Assembly: GCA_934047225.1 (NCBI GenBank)
Contig: OW203986.1
Span: forward strand, 13,767,221 to 13,831,220
DNA: 64,000 bases
DNA from: Ypsolopha sequella
Lineage: Eukaryota > Arthropoda > Insecta > Lepidoptera > Ypsolophidae
Direction: 5' to 3'
The notes beneath the pieces were generated by a model, which worked only from the letters and a program-made list of their open reading frames with translations, searched no databases and had not been told where the DNA came from. Positions 11,051-23,104 of this stretch are shown here, one piece after another; position 1 is the first letter of the stretch; each line of letters opens with the position of its first letter. The position numbers and the translations under genes were made by a program.

Positions 11051-12462
11051 TGTTTTCAAAATATTTGTCTTACATATGAAATTTGTTTCCAATTGATCAT
11101 TTCTAGTTTGTTATGTACTCGAAATAATGTTTAGACTATCCACAGCCATAAATTTTATTTTATTGCACTGCACATTATTTTTGTTTGCTAAAAATGAAGG
11201 AAAACACTGCGACCATACCAATATATAATACACTGCCTGAAATGACTGTCTACACTCGGTAACACCACGACCCCCTCTGGGGGACCATTTCGTGATGATA
11301 TGTTTATGTCGCAGAAACATGGCAAAATACGCTGTTTTATAACACAACTAGTTGTTTTACAAAATAGTTCCGTTACGTAAAACAGTTAAACAACCTTGAG
11401 TTTTTTCAGAAAATAACACGCAGTTTTGTATAAACATTTTGCGTTATTCAATGAAGCGGGTCAATGTTTAGCGGTTTTGTTAAACAGTTTAGCGGTTTCG
11501 TAAAACAGCGTCAAATTAAACGTTGGATTGAAAATATTGTTAAAAACCACAGGAGTTGCCCCGCTTCACTCGGCTCTATATTTTATCTTATATATAAATC
11601 TAACATGCTCCCCTTCGCTTCGCTGGTCGTCGCACCTAATACTGCATAGCAGTTATTAGTATAGGTTTTGTGAGATATTCATATACTCAATTGTAAAAAA
11701 GGAACGAGATACAAACCCAAGTCCAACGGGTCCAAAGCATCTAATGTACAAGAGGGCAGGTGTTCAGACAATGTGCCCAAGAGCAATAGATTCTTGATAT
11801 CGATATTTATGCCTATTACTGAGCTGCTAAGAAGAAATACAATACTTTAAGGGCCAGGGGGGCAATTTCGAGTCTGTCTAATTAGCCTTCTCGACCGTAA
11901 AAACATGTTTTATCTGTCGAACTCCATACATATTTAGCTCGAGTTTTAGAAGTCTAGATTCGACTGTTTTCTGGAATAGCCCCCTCCCTTGATCTATAGA
12001 GAAATGTAGTAAAGTTGGGATTTTTATGTGATATTCTTAAGATAACTTGAATGAGCGTACCTGTGATTAAAAAAAATATACCAACAGAAGTTAAAACTTT
12101 ACTGTCAAGATTAGTCATGAACATTTATGGTCATGACGATGACGGTGATACAAACCCATAAGCTTTTCCTCTACCTACCAAAAATAGCTCAACGTGCCTA
12201 AAGAGCTTCCTTAAAATTCAAAAGCCACAAAGTTTCAACATTTCAAATCATAACAAAATATAACAATGTAAAACGCTACATAAAATACGGCATGAATTTT
12301 GTAATTGTGACGTTATGATTTTTCGTATTTTTAGGGTTGTTAGGTTTGTAAATGTGTGACTCTCTCGGCACATAAAGAAACAATGTATTTTCCTTTCAGT
12401 GTTTAACGTGTTGAGATATTTCATCAAGAATTATTCCCAGCATCAATTACTTTGACATTTAC
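11051..12462. other. no supported gene; weak inverted repeat 11857-11993
   Basis: 11450-11660 holds short repeats of TTTAGCGGTTT(T/C)GT and a CTCCCCTTCGCTTCGCTGGT stretch of the kind seen again at 44.5 and 45.05 kb. GGGGGGCAAT at 11857 and ATAGCCCCCT ending near 11993 may be decayed TIRs. Confidence 0.35.
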
Positions 12463-12864
12463 TTAAGGGCGGTTTCACAGCCGGATTGTGAAAACCCGCC
12501 TTTTTCTAATTAATCGAAACAGAACACTTAACTCCAAAACTCACTCAATAGTTATTCAACAAAACCTTATCACCTATGTATTGTGTATGTTGCCATCGCA
12601 AAGTCGTTTCTGTAAATAAGAATTTCAAAAGCTTTGAATTTAAACATTTTGGAATTCTAATTCAAAGACCAAAAACTAACAATTTTTAATTGAAAAAACT
12701 TTGAAAATCTAGTTTAGAGAAACCAATGGAAACTTTGCGATGAGAACATACACAATACAGGTTTTGTTCAATAACTATTGAGTGAATTTTGAATTTAAGT
12801 GTTCCGTTTCGATTAATTAGAAAAAGGCGGGTTTTTCACAAACCGGCTTCGAAACCGCTCTTAA
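12463..12864. mobile_element. piggyBac-type MITE (TTAA target duplication)
   Basis: The element (12467-12860) is bounded by TTAA at 12463-12466 and 12861-12864. The termini GGGCGGTTTC and GAAACCGCTC are inverted, and the arms go on for about 150 bp, with CCCGCCTTTTTCTAATTAAT and its complement near 12815. The inner part is AT-rich and non-coding. A second, altered copy lies at 45540-45975. Confidence 0.88.
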
Positions 12865-13250
12865 GCTCGAGCACATAAGGTGGATGCGACGGATTTCATT
12901 CCCAAACACACAACCAATAATTTTTTTTCTTATTTTTGAATATGAAGTATTAATTGTATGTGATTTATGGCATTACTCGACAATAGTTTTATGTTAATTA
13001 GGCTTTTATGGCCTAGTGGTATTAATTTATGCAATAAGTTTTAAATGATCGTGTACAACAACTATAAACACGCTTTAAAGTTGTTCTGCAGGACCATTTA
13101 CAAAATAATGCAATTATAAATATATAATTATTATATATAAATATTATAAATAACAAAACATTGGTAAGAAAGCCTTCACTTGATACTTTTTTTTTTAATA
13201 AAACAAACAACCATAAGTTGTGCGTTCATAAACGAGATCCATCACATCCC

Positions 13251-13838
13251 TTAACCCTTAACTACTCGCATAAAGAAAATCACATAACTGCTCGCATGGG
13301 GTCCTTAGTGACCCCAATTTGGTTGAATTTCTAATAAAGTATTAATAATATAAAATAACTGCTTAGAAATTATATTTCTTCTTTATTCATATTAAAGCCT
13401 AAAATAAACTATTTAATCATAAACTAGCAGGAACTCGAAAAAAAAACCTAAGCATGAAATTTTCTCTTAAAAAACAGCTATGGCGTACCTTGAGATCAAA
13501 ACTGAATTATTTTTTATTCTTACGAACTAATCTGAATCACTATTATCACAAGTTTGACAATAGACCTTAGAGTGGTCATTGCAAACAAATTTCGTGCATT
13601 TTATGTATTTCGTGGATACTTTCCGATCCGTTACGAAAAGCTATGTAACTGCTCGCATGGGGTCACACTCAAGAGAGCAGCGACGTGTGCGTACGCTCCA
13701 ACGTCCTGCAAACACTAAAATGACATCTTTGGCGCGAATGAGAAAGCTACTGAACGGGACAACCACGTACCCACAACCAAAGTATGTTTTTTTGGCGCGC
13801 AAAAGTGCGCTGACCCCATGCGAGTAGTTAAGGGTTAA
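13251..13838. mobile_element. deleted piggyBac-like transposon
   Basis: TTAA at 13251-13254 and 13835-13838 flank a 580-bp element with 17-bp inverted ends, CCCTTAACTACTCGCAT. The inner repeats AACTGCTCGCATGGGGTC at about 13286 and 13650, plus GACCCCATGCGAGTAG at the right end, look like transposase-binding sites. It keeps only the end of a transposase gene (13527-13634, minus strand), so it cannot move on its own. Confidence 0.9.
13527..13634 (-). pseudogene. piggyBac transposase, last ~35 codons
   Basis: The minus strand reads RKVSTKYIKCTKFVCNDHSK, then VYCQTCDNSDSD and a TAG stop (13527-13529). The pattern C-x5-C-x2-H-x5-C-x2-C fits the cysteine-rich domain that ends piggyBac transposases, where it helps bind the transposon ends; the short acidic tail is also usual. 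The catalytic domain with its three aspartates is absent, removed by internal deletion. The fragment lies inside the inverted repeats of the element at 13255-13834, in the place and orientation expected for a 3' gene end, so it marks the family rather than working as a gene. The reading is direct; the family call is from known motif order. Confidence 0.8.
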
Positions 13839-15506
13839 GAGGCGTCATCACACCCAAACCTCCATACAAACGCTGTCACCAAATTGTGGGGTGTCTATGG
13901 AATGTTATTATTATATTTTAGGCTGAGTCCATTAACATTATCTAGATATATGTTTACGTCGAACTAAAAACCGTGAAATATGAGTAAATTTAACGGTTTT
14001 TTACCAAAAGTGTAGCCTAATGTGCTTTTATTGTTGAAGACAAAATCAAAAAATTGATACGAGTCAAACATCGAAATGGTCAGACTTGCCAACTAAGGTT
14101 TCTCCTGAAACAAGTTTTAAATTTTGCGCCCGCGACAAAATCGCACGATTGTATTGTCCTCGCAAGTTTCATGGTGCGTGCACCTTATAGCGAAATGAAA
14201 CAGCATGACATTTGGCCGCGCCCACTACTGAGTTGGTCGCGTCATGATATCTGTTCTTAAGGTTATGTCGTAGATAAGCGCGCAGGCGTTAAAGTTCTAA
14301 GTGTCGAAAACGTACTGAAAACTCTTAATCACGCCTTTGTGAGGATGCACCGAAACTACGGGGAAGGTTGCAGTACGCAAATTTAACTAACACGATGTAT
14401 GTAAAATTTATGCAAATATGGAAGAGCTGCAGGCAGATAAAGCAATTCAATCCAGTGATTATTTGCTAAACGTCACCGCCCGATAACCATATCCAATGCA
14501 ATTAACAAAATCTCATTTGCTGAAATGCATGAGCAGTGGAATGACAACTGTTTTTGACGCTCTCCCAAAGGAATATTAAACAATCTGATGATAAAATTGT
14601 TTTATGATACCATATCCAGCTGACTGTACTATACTTAGTTGTATCATAGACTAAGTAATACTTAGTCTATGGTTTTATTTTTAGGGCTCCGTCAAAACTA
14701 GTCACAACATACAGGAAACCTAAATGAGTTCGTAGCAGCAAAACTAAAATAGACTGAGTGAGGGTACTATTGAGCCGGAGTTTCAGCATTAAAATGCTAC
14801 ACACCTACCTATTTTAATGTATTTATTGTGTTTAGTCTGTTAAATTAACCATAACATAAATAATATTTAATCCAACGAAAAAGCATTCTCTGAAAACATA
14901 TTCACACTAGCCTTTTGTCCACAGCTTCGCCCGCGCTAAAAGAGTTCAAACTTCCTTAGCGAGTGCCTAGGTGGTATATGTATTTTTTCGTTTAATGTTG
15001 TTATCTCTTATTTTTATGTCTATTAGCATGTAGTATAATATAGTTTACTAAGTATTTGAGTAATATATATATATATAAATATATATATATTTATAATTTG
15101 ACATATCACTACCCTAAGCAACCTCCCCATTGCCAAATGATAGCTGATAGAGAATATTAAATAGTATTAAGCTCGCTTATATATGAATTTTTATCTTGTG
15201 CAATAAAGAATTTTGGTATTGTTATTATTTATACAAACCGAGGCAAACAACTTGAACAAAAAGCGGCGTAGGGGGGGAAAGTTGGCGCACAAATTTCACC
15301 CATCGGTCCGCCAAATAGAGACCACAACCTTACCTTCCAAAATTCTTATGCTCTATCGTATCGGATATTTAGTGATGCATCAATGAGTGAGTGGTATTTT
15401 GCTTTGCATAGATAAAAATTATGTATGTTCATAATGTTACTGTTTCACTTACAAGACATATTCAATTCAGTTGTACAGGCTTCAATACGTTACATACATT
15501 GAGAAT
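13839..15506. other. no supported gene; hairpin 14644-14670, AT microsatellite 15063-15103
   Basis: CATAGACTAAGTA and TACTTAGTCTATG form a perfect 13-bp stem with one central base. (TA)n-rich sequence lies at 15063-15103. The 14100-14350 part is more GC-rich but has no recognisable frame. Confidence 0.5.
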
Positions 15507-16161
15507 GTTTTTACTAGGGATGCTTTGATGCGCCTTTTTACCGATACGATACCGATACCGATACTCTTATAAAAATATCAGCGATCCCGATACAGATACG
15601 CGTAGTGAATTTAAATGAAGGTAAAATAAAAATACAAGTTGGGTTTAATATATATATATTTTTAAATATAAGAAATTACAAACTTACAATGAGATAATTA
15701 GTTAGTTCTTAAGGGAATCATCCTTGCGCTTCTCGACATAAAAACGTATTCTCGTGATGAATGCTATACTAATGGACAGAATCTAAAGATATTTGACAAT
15801 CGTAATGTAATAAATAACCCATATCTAGTTCCGAATTAAGTCTATATGCAGGTCTAAAGATCGTCATATTTTTGATAACAACCAACCAAAGCATCTAGCG
15901 AACTGGGATACGCAAATCCAAAGCGGGAGAGACAACACACGGAATTAAAGCGCGGGGTTTCCCCGAGCATAGTTCGTGCATCGTTTGCAACGAAATAGAC
16001 GAAACAACACACGCGTTTACATTACTTGCTGAAAGCACGAAATTTTAAAAGTATCGTTGTATCGGCAATAAAAATATCGCCAATGCCGATATATCGGCAA
16101 ACTATCGGCAAACCCAAAGTATCGCCGATATATCGTTATCGGATGCATCCCTAGTTTTTAC
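15507..16161. mobile_element. hAT-type non-autonomous transposon with 8-bp duplication
   Basis: GTTTTTAC is repeated exactly at 15507-15514 and 16154-16161. The 639-bp element (15515-16153) begins TAGGGATGC and ends GCATCCCTA. The subterminal regions are packed with CCGATA/TATCGG repeats (15540-15600 and 16050-16145), typical of hAT transposase-binding repeats. There is no transposase frame. Confidence 0.93.
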
Positions 16162-17274
16162 ACGCCTGTAAGGTGATAGCCGTACAACAAGGTAGCTTAG
16201 GTCTGTACATCGCTATCTTACTAATTGTATTTGACCCAAGCTAAAACTTCAAACCACAACGGCACGAAGTTATTTTGATCAGTTGCAGGTAAGGAAGGAA
16301 TCAACTGCTGAAATTACTCCAGACTCCTACTGAAGAGAAAGTACAGGAGATGAACTCTAGTTATAGTATTTAAAATTGCGTAGATTTTTCTTTATGCCTC
16401 CAGGCCCAGGTAACGTTTACGATAAATTCTTTGGCCAGTCTATCTATTTAATTATGTACTTCCTTCTTCAAGTCTATAGAAAAATAATAATGACTTTATT
16501 TTCCCAGTACAAATTCGGCAAACTTATTATGTTCCCAATATGCAATGAATACCATAGATGTAGCATACTAAATCTATGATGAATACGGTGTCAATATAAT
16601 CGGTATAAAACGTGATTTGGAGACCTCTGCTGCAAGTGAAATCATGTATAAATAACTACTTATATGTCACTTGTTTTGTGTATGTATTATAATCAAGAAT
16701 TCGTATCACCAAGATGTCGTTACAATTTTCTCTAGCAGAACTCTCATAGTTCATTAATAAATAAGCCGGGAAAAAGTATCAAATGTGGAAAAGTCGGAAT
16801 GGCTCCGATTTAAAAAAAACTTTCACTTGTTCTATAGACTCCCAGGAACATTTTTGCATTACCTCCAAAAATGAAAAAGTTTTCGGTTCACCAGTTTCGG
16901 AGATAAGGGGGGACATACATTTTTATGGTTTTCCGAGGATTCTCGAAATAGATACAAATAAATATAGACAAACTGTATATTTTTACAATCAACTCTTTAA
17001 TATCTACAATTCAATACCCACACTGTAATTTTATTTAAAAAAAAAACTTTTTTTGCTATTTCCCATTTGTGTTAAAAAAAACTAAATCGCTATAGGGTTC
17101 CTGTAAATATTCCAGTTATGAACTATAATCCACATTTTTTTTATAATTTTCGGTCCACCACATACATTTTTTGTGGTTTTTCAAAGATATTTCAATCAGT
17201 ACCAGTAAATATAGTTAAGGTATACTTTATATTCTCTGGTTAAGGTATATATTTTAACAATCAAATGTCACAAA
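16162..17274. other. no supported gene; diverged repeat pair
   Basis: The stretches 16880-16990 and 17140-17240 share TCACCA..., ACATACATTTTT.TGGTTTT and AAATATAG spacing, which suggests an old duplication. The 81-codon frame at 16783-17028 overlaps it and has no motif. Confidence 0.4.
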
Positions 17275-17588
17275 CATTTGTGGGAAGCAAAAATGACGAC
17301 AAAAGTATTATAATTGCGTTCTGTAGCTTTTTTCTACACATTCAATTAATTTTAAACTCGCGAGTAATCAGTTTTTTACAAACAAAATGTTTTACAATCT
17401 AATTTTGCTATTTAAAACTTTCATACATTGGATTACGGAAGTTTAAAATTGCAAAATTAGATTGTAAAACAATTTGTTTGTAAAAAAACTAGTTACGCGC
17501 GGGTGTAAAATTAATGGAACTTATAGAAAAACGTAACAAAACGAAACTACAGCACTTCTATTGTCGTTATTGGTTCCCACAAGTTTGT
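17275..17588. mobile_element. foldback MITE, ~314 bp
   Basis: The arms are about 140 bp. The inner stretches TACAATCTAATTTTGC (17392) and GCAAAATTAGATTGTA (17451) pair, as do the outer TTTGTGGGAAGCAAAAATGA and its diverged complement near 17565. The loop lies near 17425-17440. Non-coding. Confidence 0.75.
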
Positions 17589-17739
17589 ATGAAAATTCCC
17601 TTGGACCATCCACCTACAAATTGATATATTGCATTTTTCATACGGTAATATGGAATTCCTCAAACCAAAAAATCCCTAGAATCCATTTCCGAGGCGAAAT
17701 AATAATTTTATATTTTTTTACGACAGCTACTTTGTGGGT

Positions 17740-17985
17740 CACTTTGGGGGGACTTAAACCCCCCTAACTCTCTCATTTTCGAAGGTAATGCAGAAGTCAA
17801 TGCTGATGAATGTTTCTAGGGAACACGTCGGGAAAGAAAGAAATTTTCAAGTAGAAAATATTTTTTAATAAAAGCTTCTTTTGGGGGCTCAAACCCCCCT
17901 AAATTTCTCAGTTTTTGAGAGAATGTAAAAGTTAATGTGGATGAATGTCCTTGGGAGACTACAGAACACGTGAAACAACGATTTT
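17740..17985. repeat. diverged tandem duplication, ~135-bp period
   Basis: AAACCCCCCTAA occurs at 17756 and 17891. In both copies it is followed by TCTCA.TTTT and later GATGAATGT. Confidence 0.65.
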
Positions 17986-18889
17986 TTTAAATCGGTGCTG
18001 TTCCACCATTTTTCCACATTTTCCGGCTTATTTTCTGGAGTAACAGTGTCGTATCTATAGAATAAAATAATTATTTATTAAAGCATCAAAAGCTCACTTT
18101 GTTAGTAAAACTGTGTTAGTAAGAAAATTGTACAATAAAAAAATATATAGGTTTCGTTTAGAAAAAAGGCACACGCCATCGCCAGGCGCGGAAACCCAAA
18201 GAGTGCTCCCCTTTTCAACAAATCTGACGACTTTTACTATTGACTTAATAATTTTATAATTTAAGTGGTATAACCGGAGAATGAAAAAACAAAGAAGACT
18301 CAATTCTAATAAAGGGTCATTCGAAAATGGCACCATAGTCTGATAAGGGCAAAAGGCTCATGATTGGTTCGTACCGTTGTCATGCGACACAGACCAGCCG
18401 TGGTTGGCCGAATCAAAGACACAGTGCATGCTATTGGAGCCGTCGCCATATAAAATTGTATTCAACACACTTTATCGTGGTATCGCTCTAATCAGACTTC
18501 TACGTTTTTTTTTTTGTTCACTGGGTACAATTAACCTGGTAACTATTACCCTGGGTGACAATTACCTTAGCTATGGCACTGTTAATTTTTGCAGAGTACA
18601 TTTAAACATCCTATATTTTACTAAAGAAGATGTCCAATACCTCCCATGTACCAATCGCTAGAACGGCGCCAACAATGCTTATACTCCACACTACACTGGC
18701 CAAAGCGATGCCAGCGATTTAGCTCACGAGTTGGCGGCACCTACGGCAAAATCGCATTCCGAACGCAGACTGACTGCCCTAGTGGCTCTCAACCTGAGAG
18801 TAATTACCCTGTTACCTGGATATTTAATTCAATTCGGTTGTTTTTTAAACGTCAATGTTCAACATTCACCTTCTCGGATTATAGATATT
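17986..18889. other. nothing recognised
   Basis: Short frames at 18094-18336, 18377-18661 and 18646-19056 have no motif. No repeat partner was seen. Confidence 0.35.
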
Positions 18890-19030
18890 TTTTTTATTAC
18901 ACTTTTGTTCATTTACATAGGTATTTAAAACATATTCTTACAAAGAGACGAAACATTGTATACAAATGCGGTAGGTACTTATTGCTTATAGAAATATCTC
19001 CCAGGAGTCCCAGGCAACCTTTGGGTAAAA
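18890..19030 (-). mobile_element. CR1/L2-type LINE 3' tail, 5'-truncated
   Basis: The minus strand has ACCCAAAGGTTGCCTGGGA, an AGATAT.TCTATAAGCAATAA stretch, then CGCATTTGTATACAATGT. It matches the tails at 5455-5590 and 32579. Confidence 0.65.
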
Positions 19031-20064
19031 TAAAAAATAATAAAAAACTAACATAAAAAGGAGTAAAGTAAATGATAAAAAATTATCTGTTGGCTATTTT
19101 AACTAAACATATACAATACATACTAAACAAGAACTACCTAAACGTACTTAAAATTTAAATATATGATATATATAAATACATATACATTATACATACTTAA
19201 ATAAAAATTAGGGCGGGATATTTAGATGAAGTTTTATTTTGACGGGTATTCGGAGTTAAATAATTGCTTTGATCTTGAATAAGTTTACATTTCTTTACTA
19301 TTGTACAGAAAGGGGTAAACGGTTCCAGAGTCGTGCAGCATGAAAAGTAAATGACGATGATGACGTCACTGACAGTCAAATAAACGAAATTGCTTTTTTT
19401 TAAATATACGCGAATTTATATTTGTGGTCTACAAAATATTTTCGAATCGTAAATATTGGCAAAAAAAGAAAAGAAATTTGGAGATTTTACAAATAACCCT
19501 TAACAACCAACACAAAATGTTTACTATTTTAAATCTCATTTGCTTAGTAACACTTTATTGTCTACTAGCTTCTGCCCGCAGCTTCACCTGCGTGGCCTAC
19601 AGGAAACAAATGACATCTTTTTTCAGAAACAAACATTATAAGCGCTCTGACTCCCTATCAATTGAAAATAAAAACTGACAATATCCCAAAAAAGAATTCT
19701 AAAAGTCGCTTATTTGTGTTCTATTACTCTTCTTTAGTCACCCTCTATCTAGTTTTATTACTTTTCTTTATAGTACAGACACACCGGGTTCTACTTTTTT
19801 ATGATATGTATTAATCGTCACAGATGTCTACTAAATCTGATATGTTGATTTTTTGCATTTTGAATTTCGAATTAAAATTAATCATGCTACGAATTAAAAT
19901 CTCATATCAAAAAAGAAATAATATCAGATTTGGTAGGCGCAGCGACTACATATTATACAGAGTGTTAGTACAGTCAAGCTCAGCTCGGGATTTTGAACTT
20001 TGAATTCATACTTTGAACTTTGTACCGTTCTTATGCCACGCGCAATAACATTTTCAATTGTGCT
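19031..20064. other. AT-rich; decayed repeat fragment near 19560
   Basis: CTAGCTTCTGCCCGCAGCTT at about 19566 is a widespread insect repeat fragment (from memory); related scraps lie near 14921, 23200 and 36090. Nothing else is supported. Confidence 0.35.
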
Positions 20065-20128
20065 TCGAGTATTAGAAATAGGAATTATTAGAAATAGGAA
20101 TGTTAGAAATAGCGAGATTAGAAATAGG
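20065..20128. repeat. short tandem repeat, TTAGAAATAG unit, 4 copies
   Basis: TTAGAAATAG(G/C) recurs four times in about 64 bases with 3-5-base spacers. Confidence 0.75.
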
Positions 20129-21256
20129 GCTAGCAACTTGAATAATTTTTTCTCTGTATTTTTATTTTTTTTATTTTTTTATGTGTTTAATGCAATGTAC
20201 TTTACTTATGTAAAACGTGGTTTAAAAGAACGAAGTACTTTTCCTAACACCCTGTATAGCTTTTATATAAATCTTCACTGTATGTGTTATTCTGTTGATG
20301 GTAGCCTGCAGTACAAAATATCTTTTTTAAACACAAATATCTACTTAGAATAGTGCAATAAGAAATACTATTAGGCGACCGTACTATACATTAGTCAAAC
20401 AAAATGTCACCGCTAAGTGAAACGAAGAATTTTTTAAAGCAAAAAGTTTGAGAACCACTCGACAATCCGATGTAGGCGGTAATAGATGGAGGGAACTGGG
20501 GAACTCTAGATTGATTTAGGGTAATTGCCTTTGTGTAGGACTTAGGGAGGAACGGATTTTTGAAATATGGTTATGGTTGCCTTTTCTAGGATATGGTAAT
20601 AATATCTTGACTAAAGACGCCTCGTTTGCTTGTCTTGTGAAATGATAATCACTAAATTGGTTTAGTCAGCTAAATCTCATAAGTATTCTTGAATGTTGTT
20701 TGCCTCTGGATGAACAGAGCGATAGACATCAAATCGTCTCTAAGACTTGCCGTTTTTATCGGAAACATAAATCACAGTGTCCAAAAGTACGAAAACTCGT
20801 TCTCCCAGTTTGCTTCAGTCAGAATTGTTTTTTCGTGCGCCAATTTAAACTTACTCTAGTTTTTCTAAAAATAATCCAGGTCTGAAAATCCACGGGTAAA
20901 ACTCTAGGCTGAACTACCCGCAAAGTGGTGTACCTTCCCCCCAACTGCTGCCAACCAACCCCTACTTATCTAAAGAGACAACTTTACTTCGCTAACTTTC
21001 GGAACTAACGTAAAAAGTCCGCAATTTTCTCATAGAAAATAACGCAATCAGGTTGTTACATTCGCTTACTCAAGTTTCCTTTACTAACGTTTTTTTCTTT
21101 AGATAACAAAATCTCTAAAGACGATTCCACTAGAAAATGTGCTCCATTAAAAAACATCTCACATAAGTCAACCGATATTTTCAAAATCTGACTAAATACA
21201 CTGAATATTGTTTGTATTTTTCATACTGATTTTTCATGAACATGTCAAATTTTAAC
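20129..21256. other. nothing recognised
   Basis: AT-rich; no inverted repeat or credible frame was found. Confidence 0.35.
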
Positions 21257-21682
21257 TTAAGGCGATATGTAAATGTTTTAGCGTCCCTGTTACTCCCATA
21301 TGCGAAAAAATCCTCAGTGCGAGAGGGACAGATTCGTGGAAAAGTAGCAAAAAGTCGGTTTTTTATTAATGTAAAATGTACTAAAGTTGCTATCAAAATT
21401 TCGTTTAACCAGGTCCTAGATACTGTTAAAACCCACCTAATAAAATATAGTTGCAGTCTATATGTCATTCTAAATTGTCAAACCAGGAGAATTGGTGTGG
21501 AAAAGGACCTCATTTCAATAAATATTTCCATCGAGCCGAATTTCTCCAATCGCGTTTCCGTTTTTACAGATCCCTAGAAAAAGAATCCAAAAATAATATA
21601 CTATTTTATCAAAATAATACATTATTTACTGAAGTAGATATGCAAGTCCTTAAAGTGTCAATTTTTTTCCGTAGCGCCTTAA
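21257..21682. mobile_element. TTAA-flanked element, family D, copy 1
   Basis: TTAA at 21257-21260 and 21679-21682 flank a 418-bp element whose ends GGCGATATG and CGTAGCGCC are inverted. The interior matches 59539-59954, for example CACCTAATAAAAT, GACCTCATTTCAA and TTTC(C/T)ATCGAG. The 113-codon frame at 21236-21577 lies across it and is not conserved in the second copy. Confidence 0.75.
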
Positions 21683-22667
21683 TGGGCTAGATGTGTCTTG
21701 AAGGAAACATCAAGTACAGTTTAAAGTTTACAGTTCATTTACAGATTAAACACTGTGCTACGAGGCTTGGTATATTTTTAGGTAAGCTGATCTTTGTTTA
21801 CATATACAACATTTCAGTAAACTTCTAGTGAGCATCCACGGCACGGATACCTCATATTGTCATTCCTCCAAGCCTTATTCAGTAGTTGACTTTGTAGCAA
21901 GAAGTCAATCCTCTCAAATAATCCATCCAGCTAGATTGAGTAGAGAAGTATAGATGACGCAACGTAGATAGAGGTCGTAAACATTGATTTGTTGTAAAGG
22001 CATGAACTAAAACCGTAAGCTGATTAATCGCAGCCATCGCTCAGAAGTCATTGTCAGTATTCGTATAGTCTTCCTAGGGTTTCTGCTCGAGATTTCTCGA
22101 AGCGAGAATTCCCGAGAAATTCAGCCTTGGTCGAGACGAGGAAAAAGTGTCAAGAAATCGAGAAAAATAACACGTATCGTGTCACTTCTTGTTTGAATGA
22201 AATAATTTCAGGTAGCCGAAACTACTGGGAAACGGACGCCAAACCTTGAAAATTTGTGCAAATCTGCGATGACATGTGATGAAAGCGTGTGATTGCTTAC
22301 TGTAATTATTTTATAAGTTCCCAAGTTATTTCACATAATGTGCCATCGTGGAGATTGCCGCTGACCTACTTAACGCTCTTATTACTATTGCAGTGCGGGT
22401 GATGAGTGGGCCGGCGAGCTTTTCTTCGATGGTACATTTTAGTCTTGCTTTGTTTAAATATTTATTTATAATCCTTTCGCAACTATGGATGAAAGAGCGA
22501 ATTTCTCCTACTACAGGCGAAAACTTAAAAGTTTTTTTTTTTTTTTTTGTTAACCGTAAAGCTAACTTCGACAGAAAATAAACGTGTTTTCTTATTTTCT
22601 GGAAACATTGTTACAAAGTAAAAAAAAACGGTTGTCAGACGTGTTTTTGAAAGCATATTTCATTAAT
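21683..22667. other. nothing recognised
   Basis: A short palindromic patch CTCGAGATTTCTCG..CGAGAA lies at about 22087-22140, and a T17 run at about 22532. No gene. Confidence 0.35.
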
Positions 22668-23000
22668 AAGAAATAATTTTTGATAGTATGATATCTCTAT
22701 GGCTTACCGTGCTAAATATTACCTGATTAGGATGTTCGGACAGAGTTGTGGATTTGTGAGTTTTTAATTAAGAATAAGTTTAATATAAGTTTTGAAATTT
22801 TTGTTTAGAATTTAATAAAGTTTCCAGAAGTAAGAGTTTTTAGTTTATCTAATTTAACACTGAATAAAAAATAAATGTGTGTTATAATTGATTTATATAA
22901 AAATGGACAACAAGACAGTCAGAACTCACAAATCAACAACTTTCTCCTAAAATCCTAATCAGCTAATGATTAGCACGATAGCTATCAACAATTATTTCTT
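22668..23000. mobile_element. MITE with ~110-bp inverted arms
   Basis: AAGAAATAATTTTTGATAG at the left pairs with CTATCAACAATTATTTCTT at the right. Inner arms CCTGATTAGGAT and GTGGATTTGTGAGTT pair with AACTCACAAATC and ATCCTAATCA. AT-rich interior, no coding frame. The target duplication is unclear. Confidence 0.8.
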
Positions 23001-23016
23001 ATACTTATAACACATT

Positions 23017-23104
23017 TATAGAATTAAATGAGACTTGAGGATAATTCATAATTTACATAAAAACGGCTCACCTCAATATGTGTTATGATCGGGAAAGCCG
23101 ACCT
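23017..23104. repeat. dispersed repeat, inverted copy at 52295-52390
   Basis: GAGACTTGAGGATAATTCAT, then AAAAACGGCTCACCTCAATA and GGGAAAGCCGACC appear here. The reverse complement is present at 52295-52390 with few differences. Confidence 0.75.

Noticed and set aside
21236..21690. 113- and 79-codon frames as a possible gene
   Set aside because: They lie inside a TTAA-flanked element, and the second copy at 59539-59954 does not keep the frame.
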